From positions 1 to 64,000 of the forward strand of contig JANYBT010000091.1 in assembly GCA_025360645.1 (NCBI GenBank): 64,000 bases of DNA. Direction: 5' to 3'. A program made the position numbers and the translations under genes. The number at the start of each line of letters is the position of its first letter. Position 1 is the stretch's first letter. Shown piece after piece: positions 43,763-55,762 of this stretch. The notes below the pieces were generated by a model. It saw nothing but the letters and a program-made list of their open reading frames with translations. It did no database searches and was not told the origin of the DNA. The DNA is from Acidobacteriaceae bacterium. Lineage in GTDB: Bacteria > Acidobacteriota > Terriglobia > Terriglobales > Acidobacteriaceae.

Positions 43763-45379
43763 TTACCCCTTGGCCGGTAGTCTGCGGTTGCGGAGGTCGC
43801 GCAGCAGATTACTTCGCAGCAGCCACAAGCCGCCGGCCACCCCTCCCGCCCAGGTGACCGAGATCAGTCCCAGCGCGAGAAAGTCAGCCTTGCGGCTTCC
43901 GTCCACCGGGACCACGCGTGCCACCTCGCGGCTGAGCATGAAAGCAAGCGCCGCCGTTAGCAAGACCCTCGCAAACTCGCTCCACGGGAAACCTCGCAGC
44001 GGAACTAGTCTCTTCCGTCCGAGCAGGATCGCCAGCGCGAATGCGTTGGCGGCAATCCCGATGTCCGAGGCCGCTGCGAGTCCGGCAACAGAAAATTGGT
44101 GAAACAACGCGGAGTACACGGCCAGCGAAGCCGCGGTAATCATCGTGACCGCAACCATGGGGGTGAGCGTGTCTCCGGCGGAATAAAACGCGCGTGCGTA
44201 GATCGCCTGCGCTGACCAGAACGCCAGCGAAATGGAAAACAGAAAGAAGTAATTTGCCGTTTCGCGGGAGTCGGAGAACAAAAAGTGCCCGCGTCGGTAC
44301 ACCAGGTCAATCAGCGGCAGTGATGCCGCCATCATCCACGCTGCAGCCAGCAGCGACACGGCCGTGACCCGATAGACGGATTCATTCACCGTGGCTGCGA
44401 ATTCCTGCATGCGCTTCTCTCCGAACAAGCGTGCGAAGAAAGGCATGGATGCCTGCCCGGTCGCCAGTCCGAGCACGCCAATCGGCACCATCAGCAGGCG
44501 CTTCGCATAGTTGAGCCGAGCGATATCGCCGACGCTTCCCGAGGCAAAATAGCGCAGAATCCAGTCATCGGCGCTGACCAGCGAGACCCCCAACATCAAC
44601 GGCAGCGACAGCCCGACCCACTCGCGGAACCCCGGATTCTTAATGTCGAACGAAATTCGGTAGGCGGGACCCACCCGCCTGGCGGCTATCGCGTTAATCA
44701 GGAGTGGGCCGAGGAAAGCGCCCGCCACCGAACCATAGGCCAGCGACGATATCCCCCAGTGTCTGGCCCCCAGCAACCCTCCTCCGATCACGCATACATT
44801 CATCAGCAGCGGTCCGATCGCCGGAAACAAGAACATGCGATGGGAAAGCAATACGGCCGCGAAAATTCCGCCCACGTAGAAAAAGATTTGCGCGGGGAGC
44901 AGGATCCGGGTCAGATGCGCGCACAGCTCCACTTGCTGCGGCGTAAATCCGCCAAACATCCAACCCACAAACTGCGGGGTAAACACTTCGGCAAGCGCGG
45001 TGCCGACTACCAGCACCGTGGTCATCACGGTCAAGATGACGGAGTACGTCTTGGCCGCCTCCTCTTCCCGCTTCTCCGCCAGAAAGCGCGTGTAGATGGT
45101 AATGAATGTGATCGACGTGGCCCCGCCGGCGACAATGTAATTCAACCAGTCGGGCAAGGTGAAGGCAGCGACATACGCATCAGTCTGGGCACCCGCCCCA
45201 AAGGCATACGCAATGTACGCTTCGCGCCCATAGGCGAGGATGCGCGATGCCATCACCGCAGACATCAGCAGCAAAGTTGCCGAATACGCGCTGTGCTGGT
45301 GCGAGGGCCGTAACAGGCGCAACCCCCGCTCCCGGATGCTCAGGGGCGCGGCGCCAGAAGGATTCGACTTGCTCAGCAT
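43763..45379 (-). CDS. murJ: Lipid II flippase MurJ
   Basis: 538-aa MATE-like/MVF membrane protein that flips lipid II across the inner membrane for peptidoglycan synthesis. The N-terminal segment MASRILAYGREAYIAYAFGA followed by AGAQTDAYVAAFTLPDWLNY matches MurJ helix 1-2. GGATSITFITIYTRFLAEKR, the central ASGSVGDIARLNYAKRLLMV, GVLGLATGQASMPFFARLFG and AIYARAFYSAGDTLTPMVAV with the conserved ARAFYAxxDT motif confirm it. About 13-14 helices are present. Length is normal. The promoter region is shared with hppA. Confidence 0.92.
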   Translation of the reverse strand: MLSKSNPSGAAPLSIRERGLRLLRPSHQHSAYSATLLLMSAVMASRILAYGREAYIAYAFGAGAQTDAYVAAFTLPDWLNYIVAGGATSITFITIYTRFLAEKREEEAAKTYSVILTVMTTVLVVGTALAEVFTPQFVGWMFGGFTPQQVELCAHLTRILLPAQIFFYVGGIFAAVLLSHRMFLFPAIGPLLMNVCVIGGGLLGARHWGISSLAYGSVAGAFLGPLLINAIAARRVGPAYRISFDIKNPGFREWVGLSLPLMLGVSLVSADDWILRYFASGSVGDIARLNYAKRLLMVPIGVLGLATGQASMPFFARLFGEKRMQEFAATVNESVYRVTAVSLLAAAWMMAASLPLIDLVYRRGHFLFSDSRETANYFFLFSISLAFWSAQAIYARAFYSAGDTLTPMVAVTMITAASLAVYSALFHQFSVAGLAAASDIGIAANAFALAILLGRKRLVPLRGFPWSEFARVLLTAALAFMLSREVARVVPVDGSRKADFLALGLISVTWAGGVAGGLWLLRSNLLRDLRNRRLPAKG

Positions 45380-45407
45380 CCTGGCAGCGATTCTACATGA
45401 CCGCCGT

Positions 45408-45436
45408 TTGACCTGCTTCCCGCCTCATGCTATAAA
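45408..45436 (+). promoter_or_regulatory. Promoter of hppA with long untranslated leader
   Basis: TTGACC (45408-45413), a 17-nt spacer and TATAAA (45431-45436) fit a sigma-70 promoter. The start site near 45443 leaves a leader of about 220 nt before the hppA ATG. A 7-bp pairing AGGTGTG (45454-45460) with CACACCT (45519-45525) is possible in that leader. Confidence 0.55.
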
Positions 45437-45665
45437 GGCTAGCTTCGCGGTCGAGGTGTGTTTGCCTGCACTTGCGGCACTCCCCGGCCCCAGGCTTTTC
45501 CGACGCGGCCAAACTCAGCACACCTGTTTCGTCTTGCGGTGGAAGCGTGTTCGGAACACTCCGGCCCGCGATATCTCCCGGCTCTGAACCACCGGGCGGC
45601 TTTACGCGGGACGGGAATTCTTTGTGATTTCTGAGTAAGCTATCCATAATTTTGGAGGACTTTTC

Positions 45666-48137
<2,472 letters not shown>

Positions 48138-48157
48138 AAGTCGTAGCCCTCCCAAAG

Positions 48158-48190
48158 AAAACGCCATCCGGAAATTTCGGATGGCGTTTT
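48158..48190. terminator. Rho-independent bidirectional terminator after hppA
   Basis: AAAACGCCATCCG (48158-48170), a 7-nt loop and CGGATGGCGTTTT (48178-48190) form a perfect 13-bp stem, with the outer A/T runs serving as a U-tract on either strand. It lies between the convergent genes hppA and pyrD and can end both transcripts. Confidence 0.9.
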
Positions 48191-48249
48191 CCATTGCCAG
48201 CACTTCTCTTCTCGCCAGACCGTGACGGCGGTTCGCAGTGGTTGCGCAG

Positions 48250-49197
48250 TTACTCCATCTTCAACCCGCCCGTAAGCTCGCACAGCCGCTCGATGCCGTG
48301 TTCCATGCAGTACCGTTGCAACTCCTCGACGATGCTCTCGGTCGCCATGGGATCCCAGTAGTTTGCCGTGCCGATTTCCACCGCCGACGCCCCCGCCAGC
48401 ATGAACTCCACCACGTCCACGGCTTTTGAGATTCCGCCCATGCCGACGATGGGAATCTTCACCGCCTGCGAAGCTTCATACACCATGCGCAGCGCAATCG
48501 GCTTGATGGCAGGGCCCGACAACCCCGCAGTCACATTGGCGATCCGTGGCCTGCGCGTCTCGGCATCAATCGCCATCGCCAGGAAGGTATTCACCAGCGA
48601 CAGCGCGTCCGCCCCCGCCCCTTCGGCCACTCTCGCCATCTGCGCAATGCTGGTCACGTTGGGTGACAACTTCACCATCAGCGGCCTCCGCGAAACTCCC
48701 TTGGCCGCTCCCACCAGTTCGTCCAACAGGATCGCATCGCTGCCGAACTGGATGCCACCGTGTGCCGTGTTCGGACACGACACATTCAACTCGTAAGCCG
48801 CAATGCCTTCGCCGTCGTTCAGGATTTCGATCGTCTGCAGGTAGTCTTCGCGGGTGTAGCCGAAGACATTGGCAAACACCACCACGCCTGCTTTGCTGCG
48901 CAGCTCCGGCAGCTTCTCCGCCAGAAATGCACGGGCCCCAATGTTTTGCAATCCAATCGCATTCAACATGCCCGCAGCCGTCTCAAACAACCGCGGCGGC
49001 GGGCTGCCAATCATCGGTTCCTTTGACAGTCCCTTCACCACCAGTCCACCCAGCCGATCCAGATGGACGACGTCCTCGAACTCGACCCCATACCCAAATG
49101 TGCCGCTGGCAGCGATAACCGGGTTCTTCAACTCGATCCCGGCAAAACTCACGCGCAGGTCGGCAGTCGAACCGCTTTTTGGGGGGGGATTGCTCAT
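48250..49197 (-). CDS. pyrD: Dihydroorotate dehydrogenase (class 1B-like)
   Basis: 315-aa flavoprotein oxidising dihydroorotate to orotate in pyrimidine synthesis. Motifs: FAGIELKNPVIAASGTFGYG, GIAAYELNVSCPNTAHGG with the class 1 catalytic cysteine, LMVKLSPNVTSIAQMA and the FMN phosphate site PIVGMGGISKAVDVVEFML. The class 1B form normally partners with PyrK, which is not in the window. The ATG at 49197 (MSNPPPKSGS) is preferred to one 31 codons upstream, whose extra sequence is low-complexity and unconserved. Confidence 0.93.
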   Translation of the reverse strand: MSNPPPKSGSTADLRVSFAGIELKNPVIAASGTFGYGVEFEDVVHLDRLGGLVVKGLSKEPMIGSPPPRLFETAAGMLNAIGLQNIGARAFLAEKLPELRSKAGVVVFANVFGYTREDYLQTIEILNDGEGIAAYELNVSCPNTAHGGIQFGSDAILLDELVGAAKGVSRRPLMVKLSPNVTSIAQMARVAEGAGADALSLVNTFLAMAIDAETRRPRIANVTAGLSGPAIKPIALRMVYEASQAVKIPIVGMGGISKAVDVVEFMLAGASAVEIGTANYWDPMATESIVEELQRYCMEHGIERLCELTGGLKME

Positions 49198-49322
49198 TGC
49201 GACGAGTTTAGCAGGTGGCTGCGCACCGTCGCGATGCGAAGCCCCTGCGCTCCGCCCTGCTGGCGCTTCCCGGCTCAGCCCCGCGTGCATTCCCGCCTGC
49301 TTATCCGTTACATTAGAACTTC

Positions 49323-50615
49323 ATGCTTGAACTGAGTTTTGTCCGCGACAACCTGGCCGTGGTCGAAGAAAAACTGCGCCTGCGCGGCATGGATCCCAAC
49401 GCTGTGTTGGGGGATTTCCGCACTCTCGACGCCTCTCGCCGCCAGGCCATCGCTGAGGCTGAGACGCTCAAGGCCCGCCGCAATCGTGCCTCCGACGAGG
49501 TCGCCCTGCTGAAGAAGAGTGGAGGCGATGCCTCCGCCCTCATCGCCGAGACCAAAGACCTTCGCGAAACCATCGCCGCCAAAGAAAAAACCGCCGCCGA
49601 GTACGAAGCCCGCATGCAGCAGCTTCTCGTCGGCATTCCCAACCTGCCCCACGCCAGCGTCCCCGCAGGCAACAGCGCCGAACAGAACGTCGAAGTCCGC
49701 CGCTGGGGCACGCCACCCACCTTTGCATTCCCGCCCAAGTCGCACTGGGACCTCGGCCAGCAGCTCGGCATTCTCGACCTGGAGCGCGCCTCCAAACTTT
49801 CCGGCGCGCGCTTTGCCGTGTATTGGGACTTGGGCGCAAAGCTCGAGCGTGCCCTCGCCAACTTCATGCTCGACCTGCACACCCGCGAGCACGGATACAC
49901 CGAAGTCCTGCCGCCTTACCTGGTGAATTCCGATTCCATGTGCGGCACCGGCCAGCTCCCCAAGTTTGCCGACGACCTGTTCCGCGTTCCCCACGGCGAG
50001 CGCGACCTGTGGCTCATCCCCACCGCCGAAGTTCCCGTCACCAATCTCTATCGCAATGAAGTTCTCGATGCGGCGCAGCTCCCCATCTGCCTGACCGCCT
50101 ACACTCCGTGTTTCCGCAGCGAAGCCGGCTCCTACGGCAAAGATGTACGCGGCATCATCCGCCAGCATCAGTTCCAGAAAGTGGAGTTGGTGAAATTCGC
50201 CCGGCCAGAGACTTCCTACGACGAACTGGAGAAGCTCACTCGCAACGCCGAAACCGTCTTGCAGAAACTGGGCCTGCACTACCGCGTGATGGCGCTCTGC
50301 ACCGGAGACATGGGATTCTCCTCGGCCAAAACTTACGACATCGAAGTCTGGCTGCCGGGACAAGGCCTCTTCCGCGAGATTTCTTCGTGCTCCAACTTCG
50401 AGGCGTTCCAGGCTCGCCGCGCTAACATCCGTTTCCGCGCAGAAGGCAAAGGCAAATCAGACCTGGTGCACACCCTGAACGGCAGTGCGCTGGCCGTCGG
50501 ACGCACCTGGGTCGCCATCGTGGAAAACTATCAGCAGCCGGACGGCTCCGTGGTCATTCCCGAAGTCCTCCGTCCCTACATCGGCGCGGAGCGTATCGAT
50601 CCCCGCAAAATGTAG
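49323..50615 (+). CDS. serS: Seryl-tRNA synthetase
   Basis: 430-aa class II synthetase charging tRNA-Ser and tRNA-Sec. It has the N-terminal coiled-coil tRNA-binding arm (residues ~1-110, with [20 protein letters not shown]) and the class II core: motif 1 region [20 protein letters not shown], motif 2 [20 protein letters not shown] and motif 3 [20 protein letters not shown]. Length matches bacterial SerRS. A TACATT box ends 8 nt before the ATG, suggesting a leaderless or near-leaderless message. It is divergent from pyrD. Confidence 0.97.
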   Translation: MLELSFVRDNLAVVEEKLRLRGMDPNAVLGDFRTLDASRRQAIAEAETLKARRNRASDEVALLKKSGGDASALIAETKDLRETIAAKEKTAAEYEARMQQLLVGIPNLPHASVPAGNSAEQNVEVRRWGTPPTFAFPPKSHWDLGQQLGILDLERASKLSGARFAVYWDLGAKLERALANFMLDLHTREHGYTEVLPPYLVNSDSMCGTGQLPKFADDLFRVPHGERDLWLIPTAEVPVTNLYRNEVLDAAQLPICLTAYTPCFRSEAGSYGKDVRGIIRQHQFQKVELVKFARPETSYDELEKLTRNAETVLQKLGLHYRVMALCTGDMGFSSAKTYDIEVWLPGQGLFREISSCSNFEAFQARRANIRFRAEGKGKSDLVHTLNGSALAVGRTWVAIVENYQQPDGSVVIPEVLRPYIGAERIDPRKM

Positions 50616-50657
50616 CGCGAGCCCGTTCTCTCCTCATGTTCTCGCGCACTCCTCGGT

Positions 50658-50715
50658 GAAGGCCTTTGACCTACCCTGTGTCCCCCGTGCCCTCTGTGGT
50701 GAAAGCCCTTGACCT
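50658..50715. repeat. Intergenic CACAGG-type repeat, copy E (after serS)
   Basis: On the minus strand this reads CACCACAGAGGGCACGGGGG, then ACACAGGGTAGGTCAAAGG, flanked by CAAGGGCTTT. It is the same family as copies A-D but in the opposite orientation. Confidence 0.65.
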
Positions 50716-50790
50716 TCCGCCTTCATTGAAAAAATCCCCCGCGAACTCTACACTTACCCCGGCAGCAAACATCGCTCCGCATTCCTCCCC

Positions 50791-51165
50791 ATGAGCTCGG
50801 TATGGCGCACAATCCGCGGATACATCTGGTGGTCCCATGAGCGCGGCACCCTCCACTACGACATCATGGTCACGCTCATCCTCGTCTTCGTCTTCTTCTC
50901 CCCCCGCGTCATCAATTTCAAAGACAAACCGGTGGAACGGATTCCGCATCCAACCGGATTGATGGTGGTTCCCGACGCGGGCGGAGGTTTCATCTACGAA
51001 ATCCCTGCCGCGGCCGTGGCTGCCGCCAGCGACGCTTCCGTTCGCGATGAGTTGCGCGACATCATCGAACCCATCTCCGGCGCGGTCGCAGTGACCCGCT
51101 ATGAGGCCGTGCGCGATGCTGCCGGCAAGGTCCAGACCTACAAAGTTTGGGTCCAGAAGGAATAG
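50791..51165 (+). CDS. Single-pass membrane protein of unknown function
   Basis: 124-aa protein with a cytoplasmic N-terminus (MSSVWRTIRGYIWWSHERGT), one membrane helix DIMVTLILVFVFFSPRVINF and a periplasmic domain of about 80 residues containing RIPHPTGLMVVPDAGGGFIY. No family name can be given; the layout suggests a periplasmic-facing anchored domain. It ends 21 nt before the LolA-like gene in the same direction, suggesting an operon. A role in lipoprotein or envelope handling is inferred only from that neighbour. Confidence 0.68.
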   Translation: MSSVWRTIRGYIWWSHERGTLHYDIMVTLILVFVFFSPRVINFKDKPVERIPHPTGLMVVPDAGGGFIYEIPAAAVAAASDASVRDELRDIIEPISGAVAVTRYEAVRDAAGKVQTYKVWVQKE

Positions 51166-51186
51166 CAGATCGACCTTGGTTTTCAC

Positions 51187-51894
51187 ATGACAAAAGCACC
51201 CTACGCTCGATGCATGGTTTTCCTCCTCCTGCTCATCTCAACCGCGGTCGCGCAGACCTCCGCCGTCAAGCTCGACCCCGCCCTGGACAAAGTTCTCGAC
51301 CAAATGGATACTGCCGCCGCCAATTTCCATACCGCTTCCGCCAGTTTTGTCTGGGACCAGTACACCAAACTGGTGGACGACACCGACTCGCAAAAGGGAA
51401 AAATCTACTACCGGCGCCAGAACAAGGAAATCCAAATGGCCGCCGACATCACCGAACCCGCCGCCAAGTACCTTCTCTACGCCAACGACAAGGTGCAGGT
51501 GTATGTCCCGAAAATCGATCAGGTCACCGAATACCACCCCGGCAAGAGTCGCGCGGATGTAGAGAGCTTTCTCGTCCTCGGCTTCGGCGGAGGTGGCCAC
51601 GAGCTGCTGAAATCCTACGAGGTCAAACTCCTGGGCAGTGAAACCATCAACGGCGTCACCACTGCCAAGCTCGAATTGGTTTCCAAGTCACCAAAGTTCC
51701 GCAACAACATCGAACGCATCTTGCTTTGGATTGACCCCACCCAGGGTATTTCCCTGCGGCAACAGTTTCTAGCGCCCGGCGGAGACTATCGCCTCTCCCG
51801 TTACAGCGACATTAAGGTCAACCAAAAGATCCCCGAGGCCGCCTTTAAACTGAAGACCACAGACAAGACCCAGTTTCTCTCTCCCAAGGGCTAG
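51187..51894 (+). CDS. LolA-like outer-membrane lipoprotein carrier/sorting protein
   Basis: 235-aa periplasmic protein with a signal peptide (MTKAPYARCMVFLLLLISTA ending AQ). The mature part has the LolA/LolB/LppX half-barrel pattern: LDQMDTAAANFHTASASFVW, KIYYRRQNKEIQMAADITEP, YANDKVQVYVPKIDQVTEYH, LKSYEVKLLGSETINGVTTA and ILLWIDPTQGISLRQQFLAP. It probably shuttles lipoproteins or a lipid. Classical LolA has about 200 residues, so it is slightly longer. The membrane protein just upstream may be a partner. Confidence 0.78.
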   Translation: MTKAPYARCMVFLLLLISTAVAQTSAVKLDPALDKVLDQMDTAAANFHTASASFVWDQYTKLVDDTDSQKGKIYYRRQNKEIQMAADITEPAAKYLLYANDKVQVYVPKIDQVTEYHPGKSRADVESFLVLGFGGGGHELLKSYEVKLLGSETINGVTTAKLELVSKSPKFRNNIERILLWIDPTQGISLRQQFLAPGGDYRLSRYSDIKVNQKIPEAAFKLKTTDKTQFLSPKG

Positions 51895-51904
51895 AAGTTT
51901 TCCT

Positions 51905-51932
51905 TTTGGAATCTTTGGCCCCGGGCTATACT
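51905..51932 (+). promoter_or_regulatory. Candidate promoter of the small gene at 51962
   Basis: TTTGGA (51905-51910), a 16-nt spacer and TATACT (51927-51932) match the sigma-70 pattern moderately. The start codon follows after about 29 nt, with AAGGA as Shine-Dalgarno. Confidence 0.45.
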
Positions 51933-51961
51933 GAAAAAGTCATACTTTACAAGGACTCTTG

Positions 51962-52177
51962 ATGGCCAAACTTTTTACGATCCCGGTAGCTCCCGATCTT
52001 TCCCCCAGAAAACGGGTGCGCACTTCCGATCCCCGCTACATGGAAGGCCAACGGGTGTTGGTGGAAGCGATGAGATACCTTGCCCAGTCGAATCCTTACT
52101 CGAACCGCCCGGCCATCGAATTGTTGTCCGAACACGTGCGCACCCGTTTTCGCATGAGCGATTCTCCGCTCAGCTAG
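51962..52177 (+). CDS. Small hypothetical protein
   Basis: 71-aa basic protein beginning MAKLFTIPVAPDLSPRKRVR and containing YMEGQRVLVEAMRYLAQSNP and IELLSEHVRTRFRMS. No membrane or signal segment is present. An AAGGA Shine-Dalgarno precedes the second of two adjacent in-frame start codons. It has its own likely promoter and stands alone between the LolA-like gene and the TonB receptor. No family is recognised. Confidence 0.58.
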   Translation: MAKLFTIPVAPDLSPRKRVRTSDPRYMEGQRVLVEAMRYLAQSNPYSNRPAIELLSEHVRTRFRMSDSPLS

Positions 52178-52223
52178 CCGCCTGCCGTGACCCCGGGTCA
52201 GTCGCCCGCGCTCTAGCTTCTTG

Positions 52224-52251
52224 TTGACTTCCCTGCAAAGCCCGATACACT
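52224..52251 (+). promoter_or_regulatory. Promoter of the TonB-dependent receptor gene
   Basis: TTGACT (52224-52229), a 16-nt spacer and TACACT (52246-52251) fit the sigma-70 consensus. The likely ATG at 52313 lies about 55 nt after the predicted start site, with GAGGGGG upstream as the probable ribosome-binding site. Confidence 0.55.
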
Positions 52252-52312
52252 TGTCCTCTAGTCACAGGCCCTTGTGATGTGCGTCACGGGACTGTGGGTT
52301 GAGGGGGAATGC

Positions 52313-55300
52313 ATGTTCCGGTCTGCCTGCTTGTGGAGTCTTGCGCTTTCTTGTCTGCTTTGGGCTCTTTTTTTGCCCGCCTTCGCCCAGAAAATCACCG
52401 GAGAAATCGCGGGCAATGTCGCCGATAGCTCCGGAGCGGTCGTGCCCAACGCCAATGTGCGGGTCCAAAGCATCGCTACGAGTTCTACGCGCGAGGCCGT
52501 GACCACCGGCACCGGCAGTTTCCGCATTCCCGAACTTCCCGTCGGTTCCTATCGTTTGACCGTGTCTTCCGGCGGATTCAAAACCACCGTGAGCACGGTG
52601 GAGGTGACTGTCGGCGGCGTCACTCCAGCCAACATCGTCCTGCAAGTTGGCCAGGCCACCGAAGTCGTGGAAGTGCAAGGTTCCGCGCCCCTGGTCGAGC
52701 TCTCCTCCAATAACAACAACTACGTGGACGCCGCCAAGATTGAGGCCGTCCCCCTCAATGGGCGTGACTTCAACTCGCTGCTGGCCATCACTCCGGGCGT
52801 GCAACGGACTCCAGGCGGCGGCTTTCTCGCCGTCAGCATCAATGGCTCGCGCACCACTGCTAACAATTATCTGATTGACGGTCTCTACAACAACGACCGC
52901 TATTACGGCGATTCCGCTATCGGTGAAACTGGCGTGGTCGGAATTCCTGCAACCCTGATCCCTCCCGAAGCCATCGAGGAGTTGACCGTACAGCAAACTC
53001 CCTCGGCGGAGTTTGGCGTGAAGGGCGGGGCTCCCATTAACGTCGTGCTCAAAAGCGGGACCAACGCCTTCCACGGCGACGCTCGCTGGTCACGCCACAC
53101 CAATTTCGCGGATGCCATCAACTACTTCGCCAAGGCCAGCGGCTGCAACGCCATTCCCAACCCGTGCGTCCCCACCCCCATTCGCAACCAGCAGTTCGGC
53201 GGAACGCTCGGCGGACCCCTCATCAAAGAGAAGACCTTCTTTTACATTTTCTATGAAGGCCAGCGGTACAACTCCTTTGCCACGAAGAATGTCGTCGTGC
53301 CCAGTACCCAGGGAATTCAGCGCGCCATCAACACCATCCAGACTGACGGCCTGACCATCAACCAGGCGGGGCAGAACCTTCTCAACTTCTTTCCCACTGC
53401 CTCGAACGAGGACCCTAACTTCCCCGGCACTGGTCACCTCATCATCCAGACTCCCACCACCGCCACGCTTGACAGCTTTAGCGTCAAGATTGACCACCAT
53501 TTCAATTCCCACCAAGTGCTCACTGGCCGTTATGTTTACGGCGACAGTCTGCAGAGCGCCCCTACGGCTGGACTACCCCCACCTGCCCCCCTAAAGCAGG
53601 ACTTGTTCAACACCACCGCTCCCACCCGGACCCAACTGGCCGGCCTCAGCCACACCTGGAACATTGGGAACAACAAAGTGTTGGAGAGCCGCTTGGGCTT
53701 CACTCGGTTGGCGCAGATTCTCACCCCCAACAACAAGATTGATCCCAAGAGCCTGGGCGTGGATACCGGCCCTCTCAGCCCCGCGGACTTCGGCGTCCCC
53801 TATGTCTATTTCTATAACCTCGGTTACGGCGGGTACATCGGCGGGGTTCAGGGTTATCCGCTCACCACTCGCCCGAATCAAACCTGGGACCTTTCGGAAC
53901 ATTTCACTTGGATCAAGGGCAACCACTCCGTCCGATTCGGCGGAAATTACCAGAAGGCCTACACCAACAGCCTGCGGAATCGCGCCCGTACCGGCCTCAC
54001 CTTTGGCTATTCGGCTGACCCGGTGCTAGAAATCCTCCTAGGCAAGGCCGAGGGCGCGGGCCGCAACTTTGGAGACACCCATCGCCACATCATCCAGAAA
54101 TCAGCGGGTGTTTACCTTCAGGACGACTGGAAGATCAAGCCCCGACTCACCCTCACCTTTGGCTTGCGTTACGAAGTCAATGGCGCTCTCGGCGAGCAGA
54201 ACAACATCGGATCCAACTTCATTCCTGGCCAGGGTTTCGCCACTCTGGGAAAGGACATCAGCAACCTCTACAACCTCGACAAAGGCGACTTTGGTCCGCG
54301 GCTGGGTTTTGCGTGGGACGTCTTTGGTAACAGCAAGACCGCGCTCCGCGGCGGCTATTCCCTCACCTATGATGTCGCAAACTTCGGCGCCATTGCGGCC
54401 CCCTATAGCCTCGCTGGCGGCCGCGCCGGGGCCTTCACCCAACCCAACTTAGGCCAATTCTCCTCATTCTCTGTTTCGTTAGCCGGCAACACCTCGGTCG
54501 CCCCCAACGATCCAACCGCCACCTGCGCCAACCCTGACGCCGGCCTCACCGGAGACTACATCTGCTTCGGCAATGGCCCCATCTTTGGTTCCAGTCCCAC
54601 CGGTCAGCCCCCTTTCAGCGCCTATTCCATAGTCCGCAACTTCAAGACCCCGCGCGCCCACAACTACAGCCTCAGCATCCAGCAGCAACTCACCACTAAC
54701 ACGGTGTTGACGGTCGGCTATTCCGGGCAGCACGGCACTGACCTGATCTTGTACCGCGACTTGAACGCCAGTCCCTTGGGGAGCCCCTGCACGACCGGCG
54801 ATACCTGCCAGCCCTTTCGTCCCTATGCCGTCACCTTCCCAACCCTGAAGCACATTGTGCAAACTACCAATGACGGGTACTCCCAGTATGACTCCATGCA
54901 GGTTTCGCTCAACCAGCGCGACTGGCACGGCATCAACACCCAGTACAACTTCACCTGGAGCAAGTGTTTCGACCTGAACTCGGTGAACCGGGGTGGCCTG
55001 GGAAACTATCCCCAAGCCAACAATCCCTTCAATCCCAACGAGTCTCTCGGCCTTTGTGATCACGACGTCCGCCTTAACTTCAATGTCGGCGGCGTGTACA
55101 ACATTCCATACTTCCACCCCCTGCCCTCCGTCATCGGCAGAGGCTGGCAGATCAGCACCATTCTCACCGCCATCTCCGGACGCCCCTTTAGCGTCATCGT
55201 CAATGGCAGTGGGGATCCCTCGGGCCAGGGCTTGAACGGAAACAGCATTCGCGCCTCCTACGACGGCAGCCCCATCCACTACAACACTCGCAACCCGTTC

Positions 55301-55708
55301 AACTATGTTGCCGAAACCTATACTGCCGACGGCCAGTCCAACCCGTGCGCCACGAATGTCGACTCCAATGGAAACTTCACCGCGGGCTCCCCGCTGACCC
55401 CCTTCTACGTTCCCTGCCCCGGCACTCTCGGGAACTCACGGCGCAACTTGCTTACTGGTCCCGGCCTGTCTCAATGGGACGTGTCGCTCATCAAAGACAC
55501 CAAGCTATCTGAGCGCCTGACCATGCAGTTCAAGTGGGAGGTGTTTAACGTTTTGAACCATGCCAACTTCAGCAGCGTTCCCAACCAGACCCTGACCCAG
55601 TCGGCTTTCGGGCAAGACAAGACCACGCCTGATGTCACGGTGGGCAACCCAGTGATCGCTCAAGGCGGCCCGCGCAACATGAATTTTGTCATTCGCTTCA
55701 TCTTCTGA
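52313..55708 (+). CDS. Oar-like TonB-dependent receptor with N-terminal carboxypeptidase-regulatory-like domain
   Basis: About 1131-aa outer-membrane protein. The signal peptide (MFRSACLWSLALSCLLWALF, cleavage near AFAQ) is followed by a carboxypeptidase-regulatory-like beta-sandwich (~25-110) with ITGEIAGNVADSSGAVVPNA. The plug domain contains IEAVPLNGRDFNSLLAITPG and NYLIDGLYNNDRYYGDSAIG. The large beta-barrel ends in the aromatic C-terminus NMNFVIRFIF required for outer-membrane assembly. These receptors take up large glycans or peptides, or act in surface adhesion, energised by TonB. The substrate is unknown. It stands alone under its own promoter, with a sulfatase-fold/TPR gene after it. 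Confidence 0.9.
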   Translation: MFRSACLWSLALSCLLWALFLPAFAQKITGEIAGNVADSSGAVVPNANVRVQSIATSSTREAVTTGTGSFRIPELPVGSYRLTVSSGGFKTTVSTVEVTVGGVTPANIVLQVGQATEVVEVQGSAPLVELSSNNNNYVDAAKIEAVPLNGRDFNSLLAITPGVQRTPGGGFLAVSINGSRTTANNYLIDGLYNNDRYYGDSAIGETGVVGIPATLIPPEAIEELTVQQTPSAEFGVKGGAPINVVLKSGTNAFHGDARWSRHTNFADAINYFAKASGCNAIPNPCVPTPIRNQQFGGTLGGPLIKEKTFFYIFYEGQRYNSFATKNVVVPSTQGIQRAINTIQTDGLTINQAGQNLLNFFPTASNEDPNFPGTGHLIIQTPTTATLDSFSVKIDHHFNSHQVLTGRYVYGDSLQSAPTAGLPPPAPLKQDLFNTTAPTRTQLAGLSHTWNIGNNKVLESRLGFTRLAQILTPNNKIDPKSLGVDTGPLSPADFGVPYVYFYNLGYGGYIGGVQGYPLTTRPNQTWDLSEHFTWIKGNHSVRFGGNYQKAYTNSLRNRARTGLTFGYSADPVLEILLGKAEGAGRNFGDTHRHIIQKSAGVYLQDDWKIKPRLTLTFGLRYEVNGALGEQNNIGSNFIPGQGFATLGKDISNLYNLDKGDFGPRLGFAWDVFGNSKTALRGGYSLTYDVANFGAIAAPYSLAGGRAGAFTQPNLGQFSSFSVSLAGNTSVAPNDPTATCANPDAGLTGDYICFGNGPIFGSSPTGQPPFSAYSIVRNFKTPRAHNYSLSIQQQLTTNTVLTVGYSGQHGTDLILYRDLNASPLGSPCTTGDTCQPFRPYAVTFPTLKHIVQTTNDGYSQYDSMQVSLNQRDWHGINTQYNFTWSKCFDLNSVNRGGLGNYPQANNPFNPNESLGLCDHDVRLNFNVGGVYNIPYFHPLPSVIGRGWQISTILTAISGRPFSVIVNGSGDPSGQGLNGNSIRASYDGSPIHYNTRNPFNYVAETYTADGQSNPCATNVDSNGNFTAGSPLTPFYVPCPGTLGNSRRNLLTGPGLSQWDVSLIKDTKLSERLTMQFKWEVFNVLNHANFSSVPNQTLTQSAFGQDKTTPDVTVGNPVIAQGGPRNMNFVIRFIF

Positions 55709-55762
55709 CCACCACTCCACCGCGAATCCGGGAGTCTGGCTGTGCTAGACTCCCCTTTTCTT

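Noticed and set aside
48158-48190. Considered as a regulatory RNA element
   Set aside because: A perfect 13-bp stem with A/T flanks between convergent genes is fully explained as a bidirectional terminator.
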